Shown: one piece after another, positions 45,797 to 54,391 of the stretch | Numbering within the stretch: the stretch's first letter is position 1 | Layout: each line of letters starts with the position of its first letter | Assembly: GCF_002993325.1 (NCBI RefSeq) | Contig: NZ_PVNO01000027.1 | Span: 124,001 to 188,000 of the forward strand | Reading direction: 5' to 3' | Source: Alteromonas gracilis | GTDB lineage: Bacteria > Pseudomonadota > Gammaproteobacteria > Enterobacterales > Alteromonadaceae | Length of the DNA: 64,000 bases | Position numbers and translations under genes: made by a program | The notes under the pieces: generated by a model | What the model was told of the DNA's origin: nothing | Databases searched by the model: none | Seen by the model: the letters and a program-made list of their open reading frames with translations, nothing else

Positions 45797-46847
45797 CTTG
45801 AGGCCCTCCGGCCAGTTCAGTTGTAATTTCCTGACCAGTACGCAAACGTTGTACACCTTCTGCTATCAGTTTGTCGCCTTCTTTGAGCTCGCCAGATACT
45901 AGAATGGTACCTCTAAGTCTTTGATGAACGCTCACATCAACCCGCTTGGCTTTTCCGTCTTCAGCAAGCCATATGTAAGCGCCAGTAGCCCCCCAAAGCA
46001 GTGCAGCTTCTGGAATAGCGGCAAAACGGTCGCCTTCAATACTCAAATTAACTCGAAAGCTCATACCTGGACGGAATTGATCTGATGAATTATCAAGCAG
46101 TGCTCGTGCTCGAAGGGTACGGTCTGCTTCGTTAATACGCGAATCAACCTGCGCTATTTCAGCTCTTACGAGCGTTTCTTTATCGCTCCATGGCTCTAAC
46201 GTGACATTAGGAGCATTGAGTAGCACTGACAATGCGGCTTCAGGGGCTTTGAAGTTAATGAAAAGCTTGCTTCGGTTATCTAGCGTAGTGATAACCGTTT
46301 GCTCGTTTATTCGATCGCCCACCTCAACATCAGTTATCCCCACAACACCGTCAAATGGGGCAATAATATGCCTGTCGTCCAAATCTGCTTGGGCTTCTTC
46401 TAATGCAACTTCGGCAAGGTCCCGCTGTGTGCGAGCTAAGTCTAATTCACTGATAGGTACCGCGCCTTGCTTGTAGCTAGAAGCCAGTCTTTCTACCGTG
46501 CGCTGTGCATCTTCTAGATTCAGCCTAGCGCGTTTGAGCGCCGTTTGTTGGCGTCTGTCATCAAGACGAACAAGTACCTTACCTTTCTCAACCGATTGGC
46601 CGGGGACAAAATTGATTTCTGTGACTTCGTCAGAAACGGCCGGGTACAGGATGATGGAGCGCACGGCCTCAGCGCTACCAACGGCCTCTACTTTTCGCGT
46701 CTCGTTCATAAATTCGATAGGCTTGGTGACGACAAGTTTCGCTTGTCTGTCGCCCATAAATTGAGCGTTAGCAACCGGTATCGCAATAAGAAAAAGAGCA
46801 CAAAGACCTGTCCATGTCTTTAGTGCACCATATACTGAATTTTTCAT
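45789..46847 (-). CDS. RND efflux periplasmic adaptor (membrane fusion protein)
   Basis: 352 residues with an N-terminal signal peptide (FLIAIPVANAQF). The HlyD/AcrA pattern is clear: a lipoyl half-motif SVEKGKVLVRLDDRRQQTAL, a coiled-coil hairpin (about 100-150), the second lipoyl half DRHIIAPFDGVVGITDVEVG, and a beta-barrel domain (FINFKAPEAALSVLL). It links the inner-membrane pump to an outer-membrane channel. First gene of the two-gene operon. An inverted repeat lies in its leader. Confidence 0.88.
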   Translation of the reverse strand: MKNSVYGALKTWTGLCALFLIAIPVANAQFMGDRQAKLVVTKPIEFMNETRKVEAVGSAEAVRSIILYPAVSDEVTEINFVPGQSVEKGKVLVRLDDRRQQTALKRARLNLEDAQRTVERLASSYKQGAVPISELDLARTQRDLAEVALEEAQADLDDRHIIAPFDGVVGITDVEVGDRINEQTVITTLDNRSKLFINFKAPEAALSVLLNAPNVTLEPWSDKETLVRAEIAQVDSRINEADRTLRARALLDNSSDQFRPGMSFRVNLSIEGDRFAAIPEAALLWGATGAYIWLAEDGKAKRVDVSVHQRLRGTILVSGELKEGDKLIAEGVQRLRTGQEITTELAGGPQGE

Positions 46848-46867
46848 TTTAAACCCGTAGCGTTATC

Positions 46868-46906
46868 GAACTTGCGGTTCTTCGTTATCTTTTTTACTGC
46901 AAGTTC
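46868..46906 (-). promoter_or_regulatory. Inverted repeat in the leader of the efflux operon
   Basis: GAACTTGC (46868-46875) and GCAAGTTC (46899-46906), perfect 8-bp arms 23 bases apart, beginning 21 bases before the adaptor start. It could be a leader hairpin or an operator; no regulator gene is adjacent. Confidence 0.4.
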
Positions 46907-46987
46907 TTTGTTGTTGTCTTTCCAAATTGCCTAATTATTAGACTTTTGGTTAACCTCATATTTGTACCGTATAGCACCATAGGCGGT

Positions 46988-48823
46988 TCAGCTAAGCAAT
47001 TGCAGTTCAGCGTATTCCCTATACAAGGTATCGCTTTTCATCAATGAAGCATGATCTCCACTTCCCACGACGTTTCCTTTGTCCATCACAATTATGCGGT
47101 CTGCATGCTGTACGGTAGCGAGTCTATGTGCAATGACAATGCTAGTTTTGCCTACCATCAACCTGTCTATGGCTTGCTGAACCATACGTTCACTCATTGC
47201 GTCAAGCGCACTTGTCGCTTCATCAAGAAGTAAGATAGGTCTGTCTGCTAAAATGGCGCGGGCAATGGCAATGCGTTGTTTTTGTCCGCCAGAAAGTTTT
47301 ACGCCTCTTTCACCTAACTGAGTCTGATAGCGCGCATCTAAATTATCTATAAACTCGTGGGCGAACGCTTTTTTAGCGGCGTTTATAACCGCTTCATCAC
47401 TGGCATTGGGGCTGCCGTAACGAATGTTTTCTAAAACGGTGTCAGCGAACACCACAGGTTCTTGTGTGACAACAGCAATGTGCTGTCGTAGAACGTCTAC
47501 AGGCATTTTGTTGATTGGCGCGCCGTTAAATAAAATTTGCCCTGCGCTTGGGTCGTAAAAACGCATTAGTAATTGAAACAGCGTGGTTTTACCGGCTCCA
47601 CTTGCTCCCACTAGCGCAAGGCGCTCACCGGCTTTTATGTCAATATTTAAATTATTGAATAAAGGCTTGCTGTTGGGATAAGCAAAGCTGACATTTTCTA
47701 TTTGTATTTGAGGTGCTGCTTTTGAAATTGGCGTGTTGTAGTTAGTATCTTTTGATTTTGAATTAAAAGGTGAAAATGGCCTAGAACCAAGCTTCGCTCC
47801 TGCAAACGCAGATTTTATAGCGGGTTCAGTGTTTAATAACTCGTACAAACGCTCACTCGCGCCTACGCCACGCTGCACTTCACCAATAACTTCGCTAATA
47901 GTAGCTACACTGCCGCCGGCCATCACGGCATAAAATAGAAACGCTGACAGTTCGCCAACCGTCATGGTGCCGTCAAGTACTTGTCTAGCACCGACCCAAG
48001 CGATGAAGATTATCGCTGTCATACTAATGCACATAATACAGCCAATAAGTAGCGACCTATAATGAATACGCTTTTTGGCTACGTCCATGGCAAGCTCGAC
48101 TTTTCTTGAAAAGTGCATTCGCTCAGCATTCTCAGCAGTGTAGGCCTGCACTGTCATTATTTCGTGTAGGCTTTCATCTATACGTGCGCCCAAATCTGCC
48201 ACCCTATCTTGACTTTCTTTCGCATAGCGACGCACTTGCGGCGCTAGCACTTTTATAGGCACTAAAACGGCGGGCACAGCAACGATCACGCAGAAGGTTA
48301 ATAAAGGGCTTGATAGGGTCATCAACACTAATGCGCCAACAAACGTTACAACGGAACGCAGCGTCATTGACAGACTCATACCCACTACAGTTTGAATAAT
48401 TGTGGTATCGCTGGTGAATCGAGAAATGACTTCGCCTGTTCTAAGTTCTGCGAAAAACGAAGGGGGGAGAGACAGCAGATGCGCATAAACCTGATTTCTA
48501 ATGTCTGCACTTACACGCTCCCCAAGCCACGTCATTAAATAAAATCGAGCGTAAGTAGCCAAGCAGGCCAAAAGGGTAATTCCTAATACAAGTACCGTCG
48601 CCTTGTTTAAGGTGTCGGCAGCATTTTCAATAAAACCACTGTCGATGGCGTACTTAATGCCCTGACCGAGTAAAAGCCAAGCAATAGCAGCAGTAAAAAG
48701 CGCAATGACTGCGCCAATAACTCGCGGTTTGTAATGAAGTAAATGAGAGCCAATCCACTGTAAGACTTGCTTCGTTGATACGGTTGGTAGCGGTGTCGTC
48801 AAAATTACCTCTTCAATGCGCAT
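46988..48823 (-). CDS. ABC exporter, fused membrane and ATPase domains
   Basis: 611 residues from the ATG at 48823 (AAGAGAAAA precedes it); an in-frame start at 48934 would add 37 residues lacking family character. Six membrane helices occupy about 20-330. The ATPase domain has Walker A GASGAGKTTL, signature LSGGQKQR and Walker B ILLLDEATSALD, all intact. It resembles MsbA-type and multidrug homodimeric exporters. Position between the RND pump and rpsP gives no further hint about substrate. Confidence 0.88.
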   Translation of the reverse strand: MRIEEVILTTPLPTVSTKQVLQWIGSHLLHYKPRVIGAVIALFTAAIAWLLLGQGIKYAIDSGFIENAADTLNKATVLVLGITLLACLATYARFYLMTWLGERVSADIRNQVYAHLLSLPPSFFAELRTGEVISRFTSDTTIIQTVVGMSLSMTLRSVVTFVGALVLMTLSSPLLTFCVIVAVPAVLVPIKVLAPQVRRYAKESQDRVADLGARIDESLHEIMTVQAYTAENAERMHFSRKVELAMDVAKKRIHYRSLLIGCIMCISMTAIIFIAWVGARQVLDGTMTVGELSAFLFYAVMAGGSVATISEVIGEVQRGVGASERLYELLNTEPAIKSAFAGAKLGSRPFSPFNSKSKDTNYNTPISKAAPQIQIENVSFAYPNSKPLFNNLNIDIKAGERLALVGASGAGKTTLFQLLMRFYDPSAGQILFNGAPINKMPVDVLRQHIAVVTQEPVVFADTVLENIRYGSPNASDEAVINAAKKAFAHEFIDNLDARYQTQLGERGVKLSGGQKQRIAIARAILADRPILLLDEATSALDAMSERMVQQAIDRLMVGKTSIVIAHRLATVQHADRIIVMDKGNVVGSGDHASLMKSDTLYREYAELQLLS

Positions 48824-49163
48824 GATTTTCTCTTGGTAAAACACTGCGCTACATACGATTTTATTTATTCTACGAGTATACGGTAAAGCGCTTGTTTTGG
48901 ACGTAAGATATGCGATTACCCTTGCAGTATTCACGTTGGGTTGATGTTATTACTCTTCTTATAGTTTTTGTCGTTAAACGTTACACACTTTACGTTGTAG
49001 AAGCGCGTAGCGTTTTTCTAGTTTGATTTTTGGGTTAACAGCAATCTAAAAGAGCAGCAGTACAGAAAAGACTCCGATCGTAAATCATATTTTGTGGTTG
49101 CGGTGATCTGAGCGTAACTATTCCCTATGTCAGAGTTTATTGCTTTCAATCTTAGACTTTTAC

Positions 49164-49191
49164 TTGCAATAAACAGCGATATCCGTATAAT
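49164..49191 (+). promoter_or_regulatory. Strong promoter of the rpsP operon
   Basis: TTGCAA (49164-49169), 16-base spacer, perfect TATAAT (49186-49191), followed by the GC-rich TCGGCGGCC. A GC-rich discriminator is common in growth-rate-controlled ribosomal promoters. The rest of 48824-49163 shows no gene. Confidence 0.75.
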
Positions 49192-49197
49192 TCGGCG

Positions 49198-49239
49198 GCC
49201 TTCTAGCTGGCGTCTATTTTTTAGACGTTGTTCGAAGGC
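49198..49239 (+). other. Nested hairpin in the rpsP leader
   Basis: Outer stem GCCTTC/GAAGGC (49198-49203/49234-49239) encloses CGTCTA/TAGACG (49211-49216/49222-49227) with a T5 loop. It lies between the promoter and the start codon, about 40 bases before rpsP. It could be a regulatory leader for ribosomal protein expression. Confidence 0.45.
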
Positions 49240-49278
49240 TTAAGTTAACGGTAACGCTACAACGAGTTTGAGGCATTT

Positions 49279-49530
49279 ATGGTTACTATTCGTTTACAGC
49301 GTGGTGGCGCGAAAAAGCGTCCATTTTATCAACTAGTGGTGGCTGATAGCCGTCGTGCAAGAAACGGTCGTTTCATTGAAAACATCGGTTTCTTCAACCC
49401 AACTGCACAAGGTCAAGCGGAACGTCTTCGCGTAGATCTAGAGCGTGTAGATTACTGGGTTGGCGTAGGCGCGAGCTTATCAGATCGCGTTTCTAGCTTG
49501 GTAAAAGAAGCGAAAAAATCTGCAGCGTAA
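49279..49530 (+). CDS. rpsP: 30S ribosomal protein S16
   Basis: 83 residues with the S16 core [20 protein letters not shown] and [10 protein letters not shown], close to the E. coli length of 82. It binds 16S rRNA in the lower body of the 30S subunit. First gene of rpsP-rimM-trmD-rplS, with a strong promoter 90 bases upstream. ATG start follows GAG-rich sequence (GAGTTTGAGG). Confidence 0.97.
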   Translation: MVTIRLQRGGAKKRPFYQLVVADSRRARNGRFIENIGFFNPTAQGQAERLRVDLERVDYWVGVGASLSDRVSSLVKEAKKSAA

Positions 49531-49553
49531 GCTGTTATTAACTGGTGGTATAG

Positions 49554-50075
49554 ATGAGTCTAGCGTCTGACAAAGTGATTGTTGGCAAAATTGGCGCACC
49601 GTATGGTGTTAAAGGTTGGGTCAAAATCAACAGCTATACAGAAACGCCAGAAGGTATATTTGAGTACGCGCCATGGTTTCTTGGCGAAGAAAAAGAATAC
49701 CAAATTGACCAGTGGCGACCGCACGGTAAAAGCCTCGTTGCAAAAATTGTGGGCGTTGATAGTCGAGATGATGCCGAGCGCATCAAAAACTTGGATATCA
49801 ACATAAATGCTTCACAGCTGCCTGATTTAGGTGACGAAGGGATTTATTGGCGTGAGCTCACCGGCATGAAAGTAGTAACAACGCAAGGTTACGACTTGGG
49901 TGTGGTGAAAGAAGTGTTTAATACAGGTGCTAACGACGTGATTCACGTTAAAGCGAATGTAGGCGATGCTTTTGGTCAAAAAGAAAGACTATTGCCTTTT
50001 GTGTTCGACGAAGTCGTACAAGAGGTGGATAAGGAAGCGAAGGTCATTAAAGTTGACTGGGACCCGGGGTTTTAA
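49554..50075 (+). CDS. rimM: Ribosome maturation factor RimM
   Basis: 173 residues with the N-terminal VGKIGAPYGVKGWVKINSYT motif and the C-terminal PRC-barrel (LTGMKVVTTQGYDLGVVKEV; LLPFVFDEVVQEVD). It helps assemble the 30S head and binds S19. Second gene of the operon, 23 bases after rpsP. Its stop is followed at once by the trmD start, so coupling is likely. Confidence 0.96.
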   Translation: MSLASDKVIVGKIGAPYGVKGWVKINSYTETPEGIFEYAPWFLGEEKEYQIDQWRPHGKSLVAKIVGVDSRDDAERIKNLDININASQLPDLGDEGIYWRELTGMKVVTTQGYDLGVVKEVFNTGANDVIHVKANVGDAFGQKERLLPFVFDEVVQEVDKEAKVIKVDWDPGF

Positions 50076-50837
50076 GTGACTCCGGAAAAGTGGTTCGGTG
50101 TTGTTAGCCTGTTTCCAGATATGTTCGCCCCATTTACCCAGCAGGGTGTTATAGGTCGAGCAGTTAAATCTGGAACCTTATCGGTTGACACCTTCAACCC
50201 CCGTGACTTTACACATGATCGCCATCGCACAGTAGACGATCGCCCCTACGGAGGCGGACCCGGTATGCTGATGATGGTAAAACCGCTAACTGACGCAATA
50301 CAAGCCGCCAAGAAAGTGGGCGGCAAAAAAAGTAAGGTGATCTACTTATCACCACAAGGGAAACCCCTTGACCAAGCAGGCGTTCAGCGTCTTGCTAACA
50401 TCGACCGCACAATTTTAATTTGCGGCCGGTATGAAGGCATCGACGAGCGGGTAATCGAAAGCCATGTAGATGAAGAAGTGTCTATAGGTGATTACGTGTT
50501 AAGCGGCGGCGAGTTACCAGCAATGGTCCTTATGGACGCGGTTGCACGGTTAGTTCCCGGTGTGTTGGGGCATAAAGCTTCAGCAGTTGAAGATTCTTTC
50601 ACTGACGGTCTTTTGGATTGTCCGCACTATACGCGGCCCGAAATACTTGATGGTCAAAAGGTTCCTGAGGTGTTGCTAAGTGGGGACCATGAAAAAATTA
50701 GGCAGTGGCGATTGATGCAATCATTAGGTAGAACCTGGCATCGTCGCCCTGATTTGTTAAATCACCTAGCTCTGACTGAGGAGCAGCAGCGTTTGCTTGA
50801 ATTATTCCAAGCGCAACTGCAGCAAGATGACAGTTAA
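50076..50837 (+). CDS. trmD: tRNA (guanine-N1)-methyltransferase TrmD
   Basis: 253 residues, starting with GTG at 50076 immediately after the rimM stop. The SAM-binding trefoil knot is visible: [57 protein letters not shown]. It methylates G37 of certain tRNAs and so prevents frameshifting. No anomalies seen. Confidence 0.97.
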   Translation: MTPEKWFGVVSLFPDMFAPFTQQGVIGRAVKSGTLSVDTFNPRDFTHDRHRTVDDRPYGGGPGMLMMVKPLTDAIQAAKKVGGKKSKVIYLSPQGKPLDQAGVQRLANIDRTILICGRYEGIDERVIESHVDEEVSIGDYVLSGGELPAMVLMDAVARLVPGVLGHKASAVEDSFTDGLLDCPHYTRPEILDGQKVPEVLLSGDHEKIRQWRLMQSLGRTWHRRPDLLNHLALTEEQQRLLELFQAQLQQDDS

Positions 50838-50852
50838 CTAGGACGAGAGGAT

Positions 50853-51215
50853 ATGATGAGCAAAGTCAGTCAAGATATCATCAAAAAAATCGAAGAAGCA
50901 CAGCTAAAGACTGATGTTCCTGCGTTTGGTCCAGGTGACACAGTAGTTGTTAAAGTTCGCGTTACCGAAGGTGACAAAGAGCGTCTTCAGGCTTATGAAG
51001 GTGTTGTTATCGCTAAACGTAACCGTGGTCTGCACTCGTCTTTTACCGTGCGTAAAATTTCTAGCGGCGAAGGCGTTGAGCGTGTGTTCCAAACACACAG
51101 CCCGGCAGTTTCTTCAATTGAAGTTAAACGTCGCGGTGCGGTTCGTCGTGCTAAGCTTTACTATCTACGTGAGCGTTCAGGTAAATCTGCACGTATCAAA
51201 GAGAAGCTTAACTAA
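50853..51215 (+). CDS. rplS: 50S ribosomal protein L19
   Basis: 120 residues with the L19 hallmark [20 protein letters not shown] and RIQAYEGV-like [35 protein letters not shown]. Two adjacent ATGs start it; GGACGAGAGG precedes. Located at the 30S/50S interface. It closes the operon, which ends at the hairpin 33 bases downstream. Confidence 0.97.
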   Translation: MMSKVSQDIIKKIEEAQLKTDVPAFGPGDTVVVKVRVTEGDKERLQAYEGVVIAKRNRGLHSSFTVRKISSGEGVERVFQTHSPAVSSIEVKRRGAVRRAKLYYLRERSGKSARIKEKLN

Positions 51216-51247
51216 GATTACTAATCCTTGCGTTATTGTTAACTTCG

Positions 51248-51275
51248 AAAAAGCCCGCTTCACGCGGGCTTTTTT
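51248..51275 (+). terminator. Rho-independent terminator of the rpsP-rplS operon
   Basis: AAGCCCGC/GCGGGCTT stem with a 5-base loop, flanked by A and followed by T, 33 bases after rplS. Confidence 0.93.
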
Positions 51276-51344
51276 GTGCCCGCAATTCGATCCTTTTGTC
51301 CTCTCATCAATTACAAATATTAATATTTGTTAATAGAGAAAAGG

Positions 51345-51995
51345 ATGAGTTCAGAATATTTTATTGTACTGGGAGTTTTGGGCGTTGCATTTTTTGCGGT
51401 TTCGGGTGCGTTACTCGGCCACGACAAAAACATAAACGGTTTTGGCATCGTCGTGGTTGGTGTGATGACTGCGCTAGGCGGCGGTACCCTGCGTGACTTA
51501 TTGTTGGGCAAACCTATATTCTGGGTAGAAACGTCGGAGTATCTCATAGCTACTTATTCTGCCATCTTCGCAACCGTGCTGTTCGTTCGCTATATGCCAT
51601 CCCCCTCGAATTTCTACTTTATTCTTATCGATACAATAGGACTCGCTATCTTCAACGTCATAGGTATAGAAAAGGCCTTAATTAGCGGAACGGGAATGAT
51701 AGTCGCACTGACAATGGGGATGACCACAGGTATTTTCGGCGGCTTGATGAGAGATGTGGTTTGTAGGGAAGTGCCCTATGTGATGCGAGGTGACGTATAC
51801 GCCAGCGCGTGTTTTGCAGGGGGGCTTTCCTATGCCGCGTTATTCGCGTTAGATATTCCCTATATTTGGTGCATATTAGGTTCTATCTTTGTAACGGTTT
51901 TACTAAGAACCGCGTCGTTGCATTGGGGGGTGAAGGTTGACTTATTCAGAAAACGAACACCGCGATCTAAAAAGAAATGTAATGCTGACTTATGA
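51345..51995 (+). CDS. TRIC/UPF0126 family membrane protein (YadS type)
   Basis: 216 residues from ATG 51345, preceded by GAGAAAAGG; an upstream TTG adds six residues only. Two homologous membrane repeats are clear: FFAVSGALLGHDKNINGFGI then TALGGGTLRDLLLG, and LAIFNVIGIEKALI then TGIFGGLMRDVVCREVPYVM. The glycine-rich repeats and paired GGxxRD motifs mark the TRIC cation channel family. Probable K+ or other cation channel in the inner membrane. Confidence 0.88.
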   Translation: MSSEYFIVLGVLGVAFFAVSGALLGHDKNINGFGIVVVGVMTALGGGTLRDLLLGKPIFWVETSEYLIATYSAIFATVLFVRYMPSPSNFYFILIDTIGLAIFNVIGIEKALISGTGMIVALTMGMTTGIFGGLMRDVVCREVPYVMRGDVYASACFAGGLSYAALFALDIPYIWCILGSIFVTVLLRTASLHWGVKVDLFRKRTPRSKKKCNADL

Positions 51996-52023
51996 TGTGT
52001 GATAAACGTTTATTATTTTGAGC

Positions 52024-52073
52024 AACCAAAGACAGTGAAACCTAGCGCCACCGTTTCACTGTCTATATTGGTT
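52024..52073. terminator. Very stable stem-loop between convergent genes
   Basis: AGACAGTGAAAC (52030-52041) and GTTTCACTGTCT (52053-52064) form a perfect 12-bp stem with an 11-base loop. AACCAA/TTGGTT (52024-52029/52068-52073) extends it past a 3-base bulge. The right arm overlaps the crotonase stop codon. No T run, so it is not a classical terminator, but position between two 3' ends suggests one. Confidence 0.6.
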
Positions 52074-52788
52074 ACACCATTAAAGATAGGGCATCGATGA
52101 GGGCGGCGTTATCTTTATCGATAGTTTCGATAATATGTTTGTGCAAACGTTTTTTATGTTCACCAAAAATTCCACGCTTTTTATCAAATGATTTTGCGTA
52201 GTTAAGTGCGCCTTCCATGAGTGCCTCTTGTGTCTCATAGGCTTTTTCAACAACGTGGTCATTTTCCAGTTCTTTACCAGATACACGTCTACCAGAAAGC
52301 TTCATTTCATTGAATCTATGATAAGGCATGGCTTTCTTTACAAACTCAATCATCCCGGGAAGGAATGGAATAGATAAATCTACTTCTGGGAAACAGAAAA
52401 AACCTTTGTCTGAACGCATGAACCTAAAGTCACAGGCGCAAGCCAAGATCGCACCGTTACCGAAAGCGTGCCCGTTGATGGCTGCAATCACGGGGAGAGG
52501 AAAAAGAAGCAGAGTTTTGAACACCTCATCCATATCGTACATGAACTGCTTAATTTCTTCTGTGCGACCTGCCTTCATCGCAGGCATCAACCAGTCTGTA
52601 TCTATGCCTAAACTAAAGCATTTATCATCGTTGGACGTGATCACCATCGCTTTGCAACTTTCTTTGCTTTTGATTGTTTCTAATGCAGACAACATTTCCT
52701 TGGCAAAAAGGGGATTATGACGGTTTTCACCACTTTGCATGGTAAGAATGGCTACGTCGCCCGTGTAGGTTATAGCTAAATTTTGCAT
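52072..52788 (-). CDS. Enoyl-CoA hydratase/isomerase family protein
   Basis: 238 residues of the crotonase fold. The first oxyanion motif lies in KCFSLGIDTDWL and the second in INGHAFGNGAILACACDFRF. The hydratase glutamates of FadB are not in place: the region after the second motif reads CFPEVDLSIPFLPG with a single Glu, more like delta3,delta2-enoyl-CoA isomerases of the plant and fungal ECI type. Likely shifts double bases positions in unsaturated acyl-CoA, or hydrates them; substrate is uncertain. Confidence 0.8.
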   Translation of the reverse strand: MQNLAITYTGDVAILTMQSGENRHNPLFAKEMLSALETIKSKESCKAMVITSNDDKCFSLGIDTDWLMPAMKAGRTEEIKQFMYDMDEVFKTLLLFPLPVIAAINGHAFGNGAILACACDFRFMRSDKGFFCFPEVDLSIPFLPGMIEFVKKAMPYHRFNEMKLSGRRVSGKELENDHVVEKAYETQEALMEGALNYAKSFDKKRGIFGEHKKRLHKHIIETIDKDNAALIDALSLMV

Positions 52789-52923
52789 TGTGTTCTCGTT
52801 ATTATTTATCTACCGCAATAATACAAAACCCGAACAACAAATGAAAAATTTAGCTTATTTATGTTGGTCAATTATCTATGGTGAATAGACATAAAAATAT
52901 ATTACGGTGTTAGGGCGTGATAC

Positions 52924-52942
52924 GAACTATTTTTGCTAGTTC
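52924..52942. other. Small hairpin in the gap before aroF
   Basis: GAACTA/TAGTTC with a 7-base loop. It is part of the gene-free stretch 52789-53261. A frame from TTG 52933 to 53133 exists, but it has no ribosome site and no family likeness. Confidence 0.3.
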
Positions 52943-53171
52943 CAAGTGATCGCGGACAAGACTTAACGCTAAACATCTTACCATCGAGGAAAAAAGAGCA
53001 AGCCTCACTGCCGGTTAAAAAATGTGCTAATGAAAGCGGAGGTTGGACAATCGGTCATGCTCATACACTTAGAATATACCCTAGATTAAAGTATTATTCG
53101 TTAATGCTTGCCTCTTTAGGCTTTAATTGTTAAAAAGTCAATGACGTTAAAGAAATATAGAATAAGCTCGC

Positions 53172-53189
53172 TGTATAATAAAGTTTACA
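53172..53189 (+). promoter_or_regulatory. TyrR box overlapping the aroF -10 element
   Basis: TGTATA-N6-TTTACA, one mismatch from the TyrR consensus TGTAAA-N6-TTTACA. A perfect TATAAT (53174-53179) lies inside the left half. No good -35 is seen at the normal spacing. It lies 73 bases before aroF. TyrR repression of aroF-tyrA in E. coli is established; here it is inferred from the site. Confidence 0.65.
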
Positions 53190-53261
53190 AGCAGATTGGA
53201 CACTCTTTTGGCGTTTTATTTTCAATTTTTTATTTGTAGTTAAGAGAGTAAGAGAACTCCC

Positions 53262-54350
53262 ATGATCAAGGACACTGTTAATAATGTTCACGTAAGTACA
53301 GAAGATGTGCTTATTACGCCGGATGCGCTTAGCGCAGAGTTGCCTGTTTCAGAAAAGGCGCTTGCTGCAATTTCTGATTCGAGAAAAATTGTTTCAGATA
53401 TAATTCATCGTCGTGACCACAGATTGCTAGTGGTGTGCGGCCCTTGCTCAATTCATGACATTGAAGCAGCTAAAGAGTACGCACTTAAGCTCAAAGAACT
53501 ACATGAATCGTGCAAAGACACTCTGTTTATAGTGATGCGTGTTTACTTTGAAAAGCCGCGAACCACAACAGGGTGGAAGGGGCTTATTAACGACCCGCAC
53601 ATTGATGGTACGTTTGATATCGAAACCGGTCTTCGCAAAGCAAGAGAACTGCTAATTTGGTTAGCGGAATTAGAGTTACCTGTTGCCACTGAAGCATTAG
53701 ATCCAATCAGCCCGCAATATCTAGCAGAGCTATTTAGTTGGGCTGCTATCGGAGCGCGCACTTCTGAATCGCAAACTCACAGAGAGATGGCAAGCGGCCT
53801 CTCAATGCCTGTTGGTTTTAAAAATGGTACAGATGGAAGTTTAGATATTGCTATTAATGCACTTAAATCTGCGGCTTCCGGGCATCGTTTTATGGGGATT
53901 AATAAGCAGGGCCAAGTAAGTATCATTGGCACCAGTGGAAACCCGGATGGCCACATTATTTTGCGTGGCGGAAAACAGCCTAATTATGATTCCGTGTGCG
54001 TATCTGAGTGCGAAATCGAATTACAAGACGCAGGGTTGACTGCAGGTTTAGTTGTTGATTGCAGCCATGCGAACTCATCAAAAGACTACCGTCGCCAACC
54101 CTTGGTGGCACAGAATGTCGTGAATCAAATACTTGAAGGTAACCAGTCAATTATTGGTGTTATGCTTGAAAGTCACTTGAAGCCTGGAAATCAGAAAGCC
54201 GAAGGTAAAAAACCTGAAGAGCTTGAATACGGCGTTTCTATCACTGATGGATGCATTGATTGGGAAACTACAGAAAACTTAATTGCTCAAGCCAGAGATA
54301 AATTAATTACTGTGTTACCCTTACGTCAAAATAAGCGCACGGTGGCATAA
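53262..54350 (+). CDS. aroF: 3-deoxy-7-phosphoheptulonate synthase (DAHP synthase)
   Basis: 362 residues of the AroF/G/H class I family. Catalytic and metal-site motifs: VCGPCSIHD, MRVYFEKPRTTTGWKGLIND, GARTSESQTHREMASGLSMP, GFKNGTDGS, IILRGG and VVDCSHANS. It condenses PEP with erythrose-4-phosphate, the first step of aromatic synthesis. It lies 41 bases upstream of tyrA, like E. coli aroF-tyrA in reverse order, so a tyrosine-sensitive isozyme is most likely. The N-terminal allosteric segment is present. Confidence 0.93.
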   Translation: MIKDTVNNVHVSTEDVLITPDALSAELPVSEKALAAISDSRKIVSDIIHRRDHRLLVVCGPCSIHDIEAAKEYALKLKELHESCKDTLFIVMRVYFEKPRTTTGWKGLINDPHIDGTFDIETGLRKARELLIWLAELELPVATEALDPISPQYLAELFSWAAIGARTSESQTHREMASGLSMPVGFKNGTDGSLDIAINALKSAASGHRFMGINKQGQVSIIGTSGNPDGHIILRGGKQPNYDSVCVSECEIELQDAGLTAGLVVDCSHANSSKDYRRQPLVAQNVVNQILEGNQSIIGVMLESHLKPGNQKAEGKKPEELEYGVSITDGCIDWETTENLIAQARDKLITVLPLRQNKRTVA

Positions 54351-54391
54351 GCTAACTCAACCCGTGCCATGTGATTCAAGGATAAGACATA

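Noticed and set aside
32043..49278. Recent mobile island between ffh and rpsP
   Set aside because: No integrase, transposase, flanking direct repeats or tRNA end could be seen, and the genes look similar in composition to their neighbours.
52933..53133. 66-codon plus-strand frame before aroF
   Set aside because: TTG start without a ribosome site, no family likeness, and no conserved-looking segment; treated as chance.
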